A DNA stretch of 64,000 nt. Source: DASSFZ01 sp035292585 (GTDB lineage Bacteria > Chloroflexota > Anaerolineae > Fen-1058). The translations under genes and the position numbers were made by a program. Position 1 is the stretch's first letter. Every line of letters begins with the position of its first letter. Below the pieces are notes generated by a model that was given only the letters and a program-made list of their open reading frames with translations, had not been told where the DNA came from and searched no databases. Where the stretch lies: positions 55,879 through 119,878 of the forward strand of contig DATDPU010000155.1 in assembly GCA_035292585.1 (NCBI GenBank), in the 5' to 3' direction. Shown in pieces: positions 1 through 8,284 of the stretch.

Positions 1-1
1 T

Positions 2-2461
2 GCCCTATGCGATGAACTTTTCCCCCCGAACCTTCCCACTGAAACACCGTTCCTTTTCCCCGATCGGGCCCCGGCTGCACCGCCCCAATCGGCAACCGGC
101 TATCGCCTTTCCACTCTGCCTGCGCCGCTCACACCCTTGATCGGGCGCGAAGACGACTTGGCGGCGGCGCTCGACTACTTCCGATCTGACGATGTGCGAC
201 TGCTCACCCTGACGGGCGCGCCCGGCGTAGGCAAAACGCGCCTGGCGCTGCAGCTCGCTTCCGATCTACAAACGGCCTTCGATGATGGCGCCTTCTTCGT
301 GCCTTTAGCCCCCATCCGCGATCCCGATTTGGTCGTGAGCGCCATCGCCCCGGTGCTAGGGGTGGGGGAAGCCCCAAGCCAATCGTTGGCGGCTCAATTA
401 ACGGAACGCGTGCACGGCAAGCACCTGCTCTTATTGCTCGACAATTTTGAGCAGGTCGTGCTGGCTGCGCCGCTGGTGGTCGAGCTGCTGCAGGCCGCCC
501 CGCGCTTAAAAGTGCTTGTCACCAGCCGCGAGCCGCTGCGGGTTTACGGCGAGCACGAGTTCCTGGTACAGCCGCTGGCCTTCCCTGATCCGGGACAATG
601 TCACAGCGTCGAAGCGGTCACGCATTCCTCGGCGGTGAGGTTGTTCATCGAACGCGCCCGCGCGGCCAACTTTGATTTTCGATTGACCCGCAACAACGCT
701 GCGGCCGTAGCCGAAATCTGCGCCCGGCTCGACGGCTTGCCGCTGGCGATCGAGCTGATCGCGGCGCGCATCAAGCGGCTTTCTCCGCACGATATCCTGG
801 CTCAGTTGAACGATCGTCGTCTGGCGCTGCTGACCGGAGGCGCGCGCGATCGGCCGGCCCGGCATCAGACTTTACGCGAGGCGATTGATTGGAGTTATGC
901 CTTGCTGGCCTCGGAAGAGCAAGAACTCTTCGCGCGATTGGCAGCGTTTGCCGGAGGCGGCGCTCTGCCAGCGGTCGGCGTGGTCTGCGCACCAGGCGAC
1001 CAACCCCTCCAGCCCGAGGCGCATGCTGAATTGGAGAAAACGCTGGAGGCGCTGGCGGACAAGAAGCTGGTGCAACTCAGCCGGCCGACCGTTCCCCAGG
1101 CTGAGCGGCGCTTCGTGATGCTAGAGACCATTGGCGAATATGCCCGGCATAAGCTGCAAGCAACCGGCGACGCCGAAAGCGTACGCCGCCGGCATCGAGA
1201 CTGGTTCCTGGCATTGGCCGAACAGGCCGAGCAGGAGTTACGTGGGCCAAACAGTATCGCCTGGCTAAACCAATTAGATCGAGAATACGATAACCTGCGT
1301 GCGGCGCTGGCCTGGTGTCTGGAGCATCCAGCCGAGGTGGACGCCGGGTTGCGCCTGGCCGGCGCTTTACATTGGTTTTGGCATCTGCGCGGCCATTACG
1401 GCGAGGGACGGGATTGGTTGAACAGAATGCTGTCGGCTGCGACAACGAGTCAGGTTTCGCAGCCGACACGGCAGGCCCGGGCCAAAGCTCTTCAAGCGGC
1501 TGGCTGGCTGGAATGGCTGCACGGCGATTTGGCGCAAGCGGTATCGCTCTCAGAAGAGGCTCTGGCCCTGTTCCGAGAATTGAATGACTCGTCTGGCATT
1601 GCCTTCACACTCGCTAACCTGGCGATTTTCGCGGAGGATCAAAGCGACTACTCGCGCGCGGCGCTGCTCGCTGAAGAGGGCCTGGCGCTCATGCGTGAAA
1701 TCGGGTCGCCATTCGGGACGGCCCAGTTGCTCGATAACGTACTGGGGTTTCTCGCGCTAGAGCAAGGTCACTACTCGCGAGCCGAAGCGCTCATTCAAGA
1801 GGCGCTGAGGTTGCGCCGAGAATTAGGCGATACCGATGGTATGGCTTATTCATTCTTTGGGCTTGGACATGTGGCGCGGGCGCAGGGCGATTACGTGCGA
1901 GCGAGAACGTGCTATCAAGAAGCGCGAACCTTATGGCAGGCTGTGGGCAACAAGCGCTGGCTCGCTTTTTCGTTGTTGCACCTGGGACGGGTTGCGCGGG
2001 CCGAGGGAGATTTTGCGCAGGCGGAGGCGTTGCTGGAGGCCAGCCTGACTCTCCACCGCGCACAAGGCGATCAGAACTACGTCGCCTACACACTCGGCGT
2101 AATGGGGTACACCGCCTACCAACAGGGCAACTTGAATCTCGCCGCGCTGCGGTTTAAAGAAAGCCTGTCGCTCCTCAGGATGAACCCGGCGGGACTGGAT
2201 GCGGCCCAGGTTCTGGCCGGATTGGCCTGGGTCGCTAATCGGAAGGGAGATGCCGGCCGCGCGACTCAACTGCTGGGCGCGTTGGAAAGCTTGCGTCAAA
2301 CACAGGAGCTCGCCCTGCACCCGGCCAACCGCACCGAATATGACCGTGCACGGGCTGATATGCGCGCTTCGCTGGGCGAGGATGCCTTCCAAAAAGTCTG
2401 GGCTGCCGGGCGAACCATGACACTTGAACAAGCGATCGCTTACGCTTTGGCGGAGGACTGA
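2..2461 (+). CDS. NB-ARC/AAA ATPase with TPR repeats (LuxR/AfsR-type regulator), 5' end outside window
   Basis: The frame is open back to base 2, so the true start lies upstream. TTG at 137 is unlikely to be the start because the preceding in-frame residues (LPAPLTPLIGRE) are the usual lead-in to this NTPase domain. Visible motifs are a Walker A GAPGVGKTR, a Walker B LLLLLDNFEQV, a sensor-like VTSREPL and the NB-ARC motif GLPLAIEL. The C-terminal half is a run of helical TPR-like repeats rich in A-x2-Y-x-E-A patterns. Family members are signal-responsive ATPases, often with an N-terminal DNA-binding, BTAD or cyclase domain. That part is not visible here, so the input and output are unknown. 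The gene is followed by a terminator at 2555-2597. Confidence 0.85.
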   Translation, partial: ALCDELFPPNLPTETPFLFPDRAPAAPPQSATGYRLSTLPAPLTPLIGREDDLAAALDYFRSDDVRLLTLTGAPGVGKTRLALQLASDLQTAFDDGAFFVPLAPIRDPDLVVSAIAPVLGVGEAPSQSLAAQLTERVHGKHLLLLLDNFEQVVLAAPLVVELLQAAPRLKVLVTSREPLRVYGEHEFLVQPLAFPDPGQCHSVEAVTHSSAVRLFIERARAANFDFRLTRNNAAAVAEICARLDGLPLAIELIAARIKRLSPHDILAQLNDRRLALLTGGARDRPARHQTLREAIDWSYALLASEEQELFARLAAFAGGGALPAVGVVCAPGDQPLQPEAHAELEKTLEALADKKLVQLSRPTVPQAERRFVMLETIGEYARHKLQATGDAESVRRRHRDWFLALAEQAEQELRGPNSIAWLNQLDREYDNLRAALAWCLEHPAEVDAGLRLAGALHWFWHLRGHYGEGRDWLNRMLSAATTSQVSQPTRQARAKALQAAGWLEWLHGDLAQAVSLSEEALALFRELNDSSGIAFTLANLAIFAEDQSDYSRAALLAEEGLALMREIGSPFGTAQLLDNVLGFLALEQGHYSRAEALIQEALRLRRELGDTDGMAYSFFGLGHVARAQGDYVRARTCYQEARTLWQAVGNKRWLAFSLLHLGRVARAEGDFAQAEALLEASLTLHRAQGDQNYVAYTLGVMGYTAYQQGNLNLAALRFKESLSLLRMNPAGLDAAQVLAGLAWVANRKGDAGRATQLLGALESLRQTQELALHPANRTEYDRARADMRASLGEDAFQKVWAAGRTMTLEQAIAYALAED

Positions 2462-2554
2462 CACGGCTGCCGCCTGCGCCCACCATTTCAGCCCGGATAC
2501 CGGGTTTTGCGTGACACTTGGCGCAGTGGGAAGTGACTAAGTCCACTAGTGGTT

Positions 2555-2597
2555 GGGGCTTACCCTGCATCAGAATGGGATAAGCCCCATCTTTTTT
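2555..2597 (+). terminator. Rho-independent terminator after the NB-ARC gene
   Basis: A perfect 8-bp stem (GGGGCTTA at 2555-2562, TAAGCCCC at 2581-2588) has an 18-nt loop and is followed by a run of six T at 2592-2597. It separates the regulator gene from hypA, which starts 36 bases further on. The long loop leaves open an attenuator role for the hyp operon. Confidence 0.65.
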
Positions 2598-2632
2598 ATG
2601 CGAAGATGGCTACTGCCCTGAGGGTATTTCTT

Positions 2633-2977
2633 ATGCATGAACTCACGATGACCGAAGACCTTTTGAAAATTGCCTTAAGCCAGGCCGCTCAGGCCCATGC
2701 CGCCCGTATCACTGAGCTGCACCTTGTCGTCGGACAACTGGCGGGCGTCACGGACGAATCGGTGCAGTTTTACTGGCAGATGATCAGCCAGGGCACGCCG
2801 GCCGAAGGCGCCCGGCTACATTTCCGGAATGTCCCAGCCGAGTGGCAATGCCATACCTGCGGCGGGCGCTTCACCCTGGAGAATGACACAGCCGCCTGCC
2901 CCCAGTGTGGCGGCGCCCAGGTGATCCTAGCCGCCGGTGAGGAATTCTACCTGGAAGCGATCGAAGTCGAAACGTAA
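2633..2977 (+). CDS. hypA: Hydrogenase nickel-incorporation protein HypA
   Basis: This 114-residue protein delivers Ni to the [NiFe]-hydrogenase large subunit, normally with the GTPase HypB. The start is set at the ATG giving MHELTMTE, because HypA family proteins begin M-H-E and use His2 as a nickel ligand. An upstream in-frame GTG at 2549 lies before the terminator and is rejected. The C-terminal half has the structural zinc site with two CxxC pairs (CHTC and CPQC). It is the first gene of the hyp cluster, 31 bases before hypF. HypB is not encoded in the window. Confidence 0.95.
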   Translation: MHELTMTEDLLKIALSQAAQAHAARITELHLVVGQLAGVTDESVQFYWQMISQGTPAEGARLHFRNVPAEWQCHTCGGRFTLENDTAACPQCGGAQVILAAGEEFYLEAIEVET

Positions 2978-3008
2978 ATCGACGGATTGTTACGCTTCAC
3001 GCTTGAGT

Positions 3009-5450
3009 ATGAGTGAACTTCACGGCGCTCACATTCATATTACGGGCATCGTTCAAGGGGTCGGGTTCCGGCCGTTTGTGTACGGGCTGGCGACGCGCCT
3101 GGCGTTGGCGGGTTGGGTGCGCAACACTTCGGCCGGCGTGGACATCGAAATCGATGGAACACCGGCGGCTCTGGCCGCGTTCGTCGAATCGCTGCGCGCG
3201 CAAGCGCCTCCGCTCGCCCACATCGACACCTTGCAGGTGGAGCCGCGCGAGCCGAATGGCTTCGCCGCGTTCGAGATATTCCATTCGGAGTCTTGGCCCG
3301 ACGCCTCTCAACCGATTGCGCCGGACGTGGGTATCTGTCCCGATTGCCTGCGCGAACTGTTCGATCCGGCCGATCGACGTTACCACTACTCGTTCATCAA
3401 CTGCACGAACTGCGGGCCGCGCTTTACGATCATCAAAGACCTGCCCTACGATCGACCTTACACGACGATGGCGCCGTTTGAGATGTGCCCGGATTGTGCA
3501 GCGGAGTATGCAGACCCTCTGAATCGACGCTTTCACGCGCAGCCGGTGGCGTGCCCCAAGTGCGGGCCACAGGTGTGGCTGGTCAGAAAGTCGGACACGG
3601 ATCAACACGGACAAACACCGCTCGAAGAAGCTGTCAGTATGTATCCATGTTTGTCTGTGTCCTCAGATTCTGTTGTCGGTAATACGGCGATCCTTGAAGC
3701 GAGACGGCTTCTGGCGCAAGGTAAGATCGTCGCGATCAAGGGGCTGGGGGGATTCCATCTCGCCTGCGATGCGACGAACGACGCGGCGGTGGCCGAACTG
3801 CGCCGCCGCAAGGGCCGCGTCGATAAAGCCCTCGCGCTGATGCTGCCCGACCTGGAGACAATTGAGCAGTTCTGCGCCGTCAACACTGCCGAACGCGCGC
3901 TGCTCCAATCATCCCAGCGCCCGATTGTCCTCCTCAATAAACCAGCCAACCAATCAACTAACCAACCCACCATCTCCCTGCACGTCGCCCCCGGCCAGGC
4001 GACCCTCGGCGTCATGCTGCCGTACACGCCACTGCACTATCTGCTATTTGACGAAGGATGGATGACGGATGACGAATCTTCGTCGTCGGTCATTCGTCTT
4101 TCGTCCCTGGTCATGACCAGCGGCAATTTCAGCGAAGAGCCGATCGCCACCGACAACGACGATGCGCTAGAGCGGCTTGCGCCGTTAGCGGATGCGTTCC
4201 TGCTGCACAACCGCGATATTCACATTCGTTGTGACGATTCCGTTGTAAGAGTGAGCAGCGAGCAGTCATCACTGCTCACTGCCCACTGCTCACTGCCCAC
4301 TCTCTTCCTCCGCCGTTCGCGCGGTTACGCACCCTATCCGGTCAGACTGCCGCTCGCTGGGCCGCCGGCATTGGCGACCGGCGCCGAACTCAAGAACACG
4401 TTCTGTGTCACGCGCGACGCTTATGCGTTTGTCAGCCATCACATCGGCGACATGGAGAACTACGAGACGTTGCGCTCGTTCGAAGCGGGCGTCGCGCACT
4501 TCGAGCGGTTGTTTCGCATCCAGCCGGAAGTGATCGCGCACGATCTGCATCCCAATTACCTCGCCACGCGCTACGCGCTGGAGCGCGCTGAGCGCGCTGG
4601 GCTGCGGGCGATCGGGGTACAACATCATCACGCCCACATCGCCGCCTGTTTGGTCGAGAATGGCCTGAGCGGCGAGCAACCCGTGATCGGCGTCGCGTTC
4701 GACGGCACGGGCTATGGCAGCGATGGCGCGATCTGGGGCGGAGAGTTTCTGATCGCCGACTATGCCCGCTTCGAGCGCAGCGCGCACCTGGCCTACGCGC
4801 CTCTGCCCGGCGGCGATGCGGCCACGCGCAACCCTTACCGCATGGCGCTCAGTTATCTGCGCAGCGCCGGGCTTGAGTGGACGAATGACCTGGCCCCGGT
4901 GGCTACCGCCAGCCTGGCCGAGCGCGCGGCCATCGCCCGGCAGCTCGAGTCGGGTCTTAACGCGCCGCTCACCTCCAGCCTGGGGCGCTTGTTCGATGCC
5001 GTCGCGTCGCTTGCCGGCGTGCGGCAAGCGGTCAACTACGAGGGTCAGGCGGCGATCGAGCTGGAGGCGTTGGCGGACAAAAACGAGAATGGTTATTATG
5101 GATTCGAGATTGATGGAGCGCCGGGTGAGCGGTGTAGCGTGAGCGTTGCGCCGGTGATCCGGGCGGTGGTGAAGGACGTTCGCGCGGGCGTGCCGGCCCC
5201 GATCATCTCCGCGCGGTTTCACACCGGTATCGCCAACATGGTGCGCGATGTCTGCGTCCTGATCCGTGACGCGCGCGGCCTGAACGAAGTTGCGTTGAGC
5301 GGCGGCGTCTTCCAAAACGTCACCTTGCTCACCGCCACGCTCAAGCGATTGCACACGGCGGGCTTCACGGTCTACACGCACCGGCTCGTCCCGCCCAACG
5401 ACGGCGGGCTGGCGCTGGGCCAGGCCGCTATCGCAATCTCCAATCTCTAA
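3009..5450 (+). CDS. hypF: Carbamoyltransferase HypF
   Basis: HypF uses carbamoyl phosphate and ATP to make the cyanide-precursor carbamoyl group passed to HypE. The domain order is complete over 813 residues: acylphosphatase (GVQGVGFRPFVYG, about 1-95), a pair of zinc fingers with four CxxC motifs (CPDC, CTNC, CPDC, CPKC, about 110-187), a YrdC domain (KGLGGFHLACDA, LVMTSGN) and a Kae1-like carbamoyltransferase domain (HHHAHIAACL, GTGYGSDGAIWGGEF). The ATG giving MSELHGAH is chosen because it opens directly into the acylphosphatase fold. Four linkers carry low-complexity in-frame inserts, at about 3592-3675, 3931-3978, 4057-4110 and 4249-4305. Their base composition is unlike the rest of the gene. 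None interrupts a catalytic motif, so the protein is probably functional. Confidence 0.95.
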   Translation: MSELHGAHIHITGIVQGVGFRPFVYGLATRLALAGWVRNTSAGVDIEIDGTPAALAAFVESLRAQAPPLAHIDTLQVEPREPNGFAAFEIFHSESWPDASQPIAPDVGICPDCLRELFDPADRRYHYSFINCTNCGPRFTIIKDLPYDRPYTTMAPFEMCPDCAAEYADPLNRRFHAQPVACPKCGPQVWLVRKSDTDQHGQTPLEEAVSMYPCLSVSSDSVVGNTAILEARRLLAQGKIVAIKGLGGFHLACDATNDAAVAELRRRKGRVDKALALMLPDLETIEQFCAVNTAERALLQSSQRPIVLLNKPANQSTNQPTISLHVAPGQATLGVMLPYTPLHYLLFDEGWMTDDESSSSVIRLSSLVMTSGNFSEEPIATDNDDALERLAPLADAFLLHNRDIHIRCDDSVVRVSSEQSSLLTAHCSLPTLFLRRSRGYAPYPVRLPLAGPPALATGAELKNTFCVTRDAYAFVSHHIGDMENYETLRSFEAGVAHFERLFRIQPEVIAHDLHPNYLATRYALERAERAGLRAIGVQHHHAHIAACLVENGLSGEQPVIGVAFDGTGYGSDGAIWGGEFLIADYARFERSAHLAYAPLPGGDAATRNPYRMALSYLRSAGLEWTNDLAPVATASLAERAAIARQLESGLNAPLTSSLGRLFDAVASLAGVRQAVNYEGQAAIELEALADKNENGYYGFEIDGAPGERCSVSVAPVIRAVVKDVRAGVPAPIISARFHTGIANMVRDVCVLIRDARGLNEVALSGGVFQNVTLLTATLKRLHTAGFTVYTHRLVPPNDGGLALGQAAIAISNL

Positions 5451-5476
5451 TCTCCAATCTCCAATCTCTAACCTCA
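5428..5476. repeat. Word-like repeat between hypF and hypC
   Basis: The words CAATCTCCAATCT and AATCTCTAAT recur from the last hypF codons through the spacer. Similar word-like stretches with other wording fill the hypC-hypD spacer (about 5742-5830, words GACGAATGACGAAAG and ATTCATCTTTCGTC) and the hypD-hypE spacer. Confidence 0.6.
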
Positions 5477-5490
5477 TCACGGAGTATCCT

Positions 5491-5742
5491 ATGTGCCTCG
5501 GCGTCCCCGGTAAAATCATCGACGTCTACGAAAGCAACGGCCTGCAAATGGGCAAGATCGACTTTGGCGGCGTGCTGAAGGAAGTGTGCCTGGCCTACGT
5601 GCCGCAAGCGCAGATCGGCGATTACGCGCTGATCCATGTCGGTTTTGCCCTCAACCTGATCGACGCGGCCGAGGCGTTGGAGACGCTCGATTTGCTGCGG
5701 CAGATCGGCGCGATGGACGAGGAGCTGGGTGCTGTGGCCTGA
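5491..5742 (+). CDS. hypC: Hydrogenase maturation chaperone HypC
   Basis: This 83-residue protein begins MCLGVPGKI, the HypC/HypG signature. Cys2 binds iron and contacts HypD and the hydrogenase large-subunit precursor. The length matches the family. It follows hypF by 40 bases and is read in the same direction, so cotranscription is likely. A GGAG sequence lies just before the ATG. Confidence 0.95.
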   Translation: MCLGVPGKIIDVYESNGLQMGKIDFGGVLKEVCLAYVPQAQIGDYALIHVGFALNLIDAAEALETLDLLRQIGAMDEELGAVA

Positions 5743-5855
5743 CGAATGACGAAAGACCATAGACGAAGGCCAGAACATTCATCTTTCGTCGCCTGCCCTT
5801 GCCGCACAGCGGCGGGGGTTGGCCATTCGTCTTCTTCAAACTGGGGCCTAAATTG

Positions 5856-6947
5856 ATGAAGTACCTTGACGAGTATCGCGACGCCGAGCTGGTGAAAAAG
5901 GGCCTGGACGAGCTCCGGCGCACCGTCACGCGCTCCTGGGCGATCATGGAGATCTGCGGCGGGCAGACGCACTCGATCATGCGGCACGGCCTGGATGAGT
6001 TGCTGCCGCCGGAGATCACGCTGATCCACGGCCCCGGCTGCCCGGTCTGCGTCACGCCGCTGGAACTGATCGATAAAGCGATCGCCATCGCCGCGCGGCC
6101 CGATGTGATCTTCGCGTCCTTCGGCGATATGTTGCGCGTGCCCGGTTCCGCTGAGGATTTGTTCCGAACCAAAGCCGGCGGCGGCGACGTGCGCGTAGTG
6201 TACTCGCCGCTCGACGCGCTCAATCTCGCGCAACAGAACCCGGATAAGCAAGTGGTCTTCTTCGCCATCGGCTTTGAGACGACCGCGCCCGCCAACGCGA
6301 TGAGCGTGTGGCAGGCCCGGCAACTGGGCATCCAGAATTATTCCATCCTGGTCTCGCACGTGCGCGTGCCGCCGGCCATGCGCGCGATCCTCGCCTCGCC
6401 CTACAACCAGGTGCAGGCTTTTCTCGCCGCCGGTCACGTCTGCGCGGTGATGGGCTATGGGGAGTATCCGCCGCTCGCCGCAGCGTTCAAAGTCCCGATC
6501 GTCATCACCGGCTTTGAGCCGGTCGATCTGATCGAAGGTATCCTCCAGGCTGTGAAGCAGTTGGAGGCGGGCCGGCACGAGGTTGAAAATGCTTACGCGC
6601 GCGTGGTGACGTTCGAGGGCAACCGGCCCGCGCAAGACATGATCGAGCGCGTGTTCGTCGAGTGCGACCGCAAATGGCGCGGCATCGGCGCCATTCCGCG
6701 CAGCGGCTGGCGTTTGCGCGACGAGTTCGTGGGGTGGGATGCCGAGCAACGCTTTGCGGTGAGCGCGATCGATACGCGCGAATCGCCGCTGTGCATCAGC
6801 GGCCTGGTGTTGCAGGGACGCCAGAAACCCGACGAGTGCCCGGCCTTCGGCAGCGCGTGCACGCCCGAGCACCCGCTCGGCGCGCTGATGGTGTCGGCGG
6901 AAGGCGCATGCGCGGCGTATTACCGCTATCGAAGGGATGAGGGATGA
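5856..6947 (+). CDS. hypD: Hydrogenase maturation scaffold HypD
   Basis: HypD carries a [4Fe-4S] cluster and, with HypC, holds the Fe(CN)2CO unit during assembly of the hydrogenase active site. The ATG giving MKYLDEYRD is taken as start because it matches the family N-terminus. The open frame runs back to 5799 through word-like DNA. Conserved Cys motifs are visible: MEICGGQTHS, HGPGCPVCVTP, and the C-terminal ECPAFGSAC with EGACAAYYRY. The length of 363 residues is normal. Confidence 0.95.
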   Translation: MKYLDEYRDAELVKKGLDELRRTVTRSWAIMEICGGQTHSIMRHGLDELLPPEITLIHGPGCPVCVTPLELIDKAIAIAARPDVIFASFGDMLRVPGSAEDLFRTKAGGGDVRVVYSPLDALNLAQQNPDKQVVFFAIGFETTAPANAMSVWQARQLGIQNYSILVSHVRVPPAMRAILASPYNQVQAFLAAGHVCAVMGYGEYPPLAAAFKVPIVITGFEPVDLIEGILQAVKQLEAGRHEVENAYARVVTFEGNRPAQDMIERVFVECDRKWRGIGAIPRSGWRLRDEFVGWDAEQRFAVSAIDTRESPLCISGLVLQGRQKPDECPAFGSACTPEHPLGALMVSAEGACAAYYRYRRDEG

Positions 6948-7021
6948 AGGATGAAGGATGAATGAAGAATGCGGAATGAAGAATGTAGAATGCGGGATGA
7001 ATGTAGAATGTGGAATGCGGG
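6945..7021. repeat. Low-complexity GGATGAA/GAATGC word repeat between hypD and hypE
   Basis: The spacer is built almost wholly from the words GGATGAAG, GAATGAAG, GAATGTAG and GAATGCGG. Read on the opposite strand it encodes the recurrent peptide pattern IPHSTF/ILHPSS. The same kind of DNA forms the start of the methyltransferase gene at about 61.6 kb. Confidence 0.75.
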
Positions 7022-8122
7022 ATGAATAACCAACCGACCAACCAGCCAACTCACCCTGCCCTAAACGAAGCGGCAACTCTTGACGGCCTCGCCTGCCCGC
7101 CGCCGATCGCGCAGCACGCTCGGATCGTGTTGGGGCATGGCAGCGGCGGTCAGTTATCGCACGACTTGATCAAGCGCGTGTTCCTGCCGCCGTTCGATAA
7201 CGCGGTCTTGCGCGCCGGCGATGATGCGGGCGTGGTGCAGGCCAACACCTGTACCCGCTTGGCGATCAGCACCGATTCACACGTCGTCTGGCCGTTGTTC
7301 TTTCCCGGCGGCGACATCGGTCGGCTGGCCGTCTGCGGCACGGTCAACGACGTGGCGATGCTGGGCGCGCGGCCGTTGTACCTGACGGCCGGCTTCATCC
7401 TGGAAGAAGGTCTGGCGTTCGACGTCCTGGAGCACGTGGCCGCCTCGATGCGCGCGGCGGCAAGCGAAGCGGGCGTGCAGATTATCGCGGGCGACACCAA
7501 AGTCGTGCAAAAAGGCAAAGCCGACGGTCTGTACATCAACACGACCGGCGTGGGCGTCCTGGAAGCCGGTATCGAGATTGGCGGAGCGCGGGCGCAGCCG
7601 GGTGATGTCGTCATCCTGTCCGGCCCGATCGGCGATCATGGCATCGCCGTGTTGAGCGCGCGCGGCGAGCTCGGCTTCGAGGCCGATGTCCAGAGCGATG
7701 TCGCGCCGCTGAATCACCTCGTGGCGGCGCTGCTCGACGCCAGCGATCAGATTCATGTCTTGCGCGACCCGACGCGCGGCGGCCTGGCGACCACGCTCAA
7801 CGAGATTGCGCAGCAGTCGCAGATGGGGATCACCTTGACGGAATCGAGTATCCCGGTCCGGCCCGCCGTGCAGGCGGCGTGCGAGCTGCTCGGCTTCGAC
7901 CCGCTGTATATCGCCAACGAGGGCAAGCTGGTCGCGCTGGTCGGGCGCGCAGATGCCGATCGGGTTTTGCAGGTCATGCGCGCCGCGCGCTATGGCGCAG
8001 AGGCCGTCATCATCGGCGAGGTGCAGGCTGCGCCGGCGAGGCGGGTGTTGGTGAAGACGGCCTTCGGCAGCTGTCGCATCCTCGACGTATTACAGGGGGA
8101 GTTGTTGCCCCGTATTTGCTAA
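7022..8122 (+). CDS. hypE: Carbamoyl dehydratase HypE
   Basis: HypE dehydrates the carbamoyl group on its C-terminal cysteine to a thiocyanate that supplies CN to the hydrogenase iron. The protein ends in PRIC, the expected acceptor tail. An N-terminal PurM-like ATP-binding domain has LGHGSGGQLSHDLIKRVF and a second conserved block DPTRGGLATTLNEIA. ATG at 7022 is preferred, with a GTG at 7010 as the alternative. The first 12 codons (NNQPTNQPT) come from the same ACCAACCAGCC-type words seen in hypF, so the native start may once have lain further in. It is the last gene of the cluster. Confidence 0.94.
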   Translation: MNNQPTNQPTHPALNEAATLDGLACPPPIAQHARIVLGHGSGGQLSHDLIKRVFLPPFDNAVLRAGDDAGVVQANTCTRLAISTDSHVVWPLFFPGGDIGRLAVCGTVNDVAMLGARPLYLTAGFILEEGLAFDVLEHVAASMRAAASEAGVQIIAGDTKVVQKGKADGLYINTTGVGVLEAGIEIGGARAQPGDVVILSGPIGDHGIAVLSARGELGFEADVQSDVAPLNHLVAALLDASDQIHVLRDPTRGGLATTLNEIAQQSQMGITLTESSIPVRPAVQAACELLGFDPLYIANEGKLVALVGRADADRVLQVMRAARYGAEAVIIGEVQAAPARRVLVKTAFGSCRILDVLQGELLPRIC

Positions 8123-8168
8123 ACCCGGCGGGCGCAGTAAACTTAGAACACATTTTAAGACGGGCAGT

Positions 8169-8203
8169 AGACCTCCCACGTCTCTCATGGACCTGGGAGG
8201 TCT
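8169..8203. terminator. Inverted repeat after the hyp operon
   Basis: AGACCTCCCA (8169-8178) pairs perfectly with TGGGAGGTCT (8194-8203) around a 15-nt loop. There is no long T run. Position between hypE and citrate synthase suggests an operon-end hairpin or a palindromic repeat. A related GACCTCGCAG hairpin occurs at 39263-39293. Confidence 0.45.
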
Positions 8204-8284
8204 GGTAGTTTGGAGATCACCTTCAGCGTTTATCCCGCGTCGTACCTGACGCGAAATCCTTTCGCCTCCAGAGGAGTCCGCCCC

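Noticed and set aside
137..139. TTG as the true start of the first gene
   Set aside because: In-frame conserved lead-in residues lie upstream, and the frame stays open to the window edge.
4290..5519. 409-codon minus-strand frame opposite hypF
   Set aside because: It is a high-GC shadow of a clear hypF; its translation is Arg-rich with no domain.
5622..7076. 484-codon minus-strand frame opposite hypC and hypD
   Set aside because: Shadow frame. Its repetitive N-terminal peptide (IPHSTF, ILHPSS) comes from the word-like spacer.
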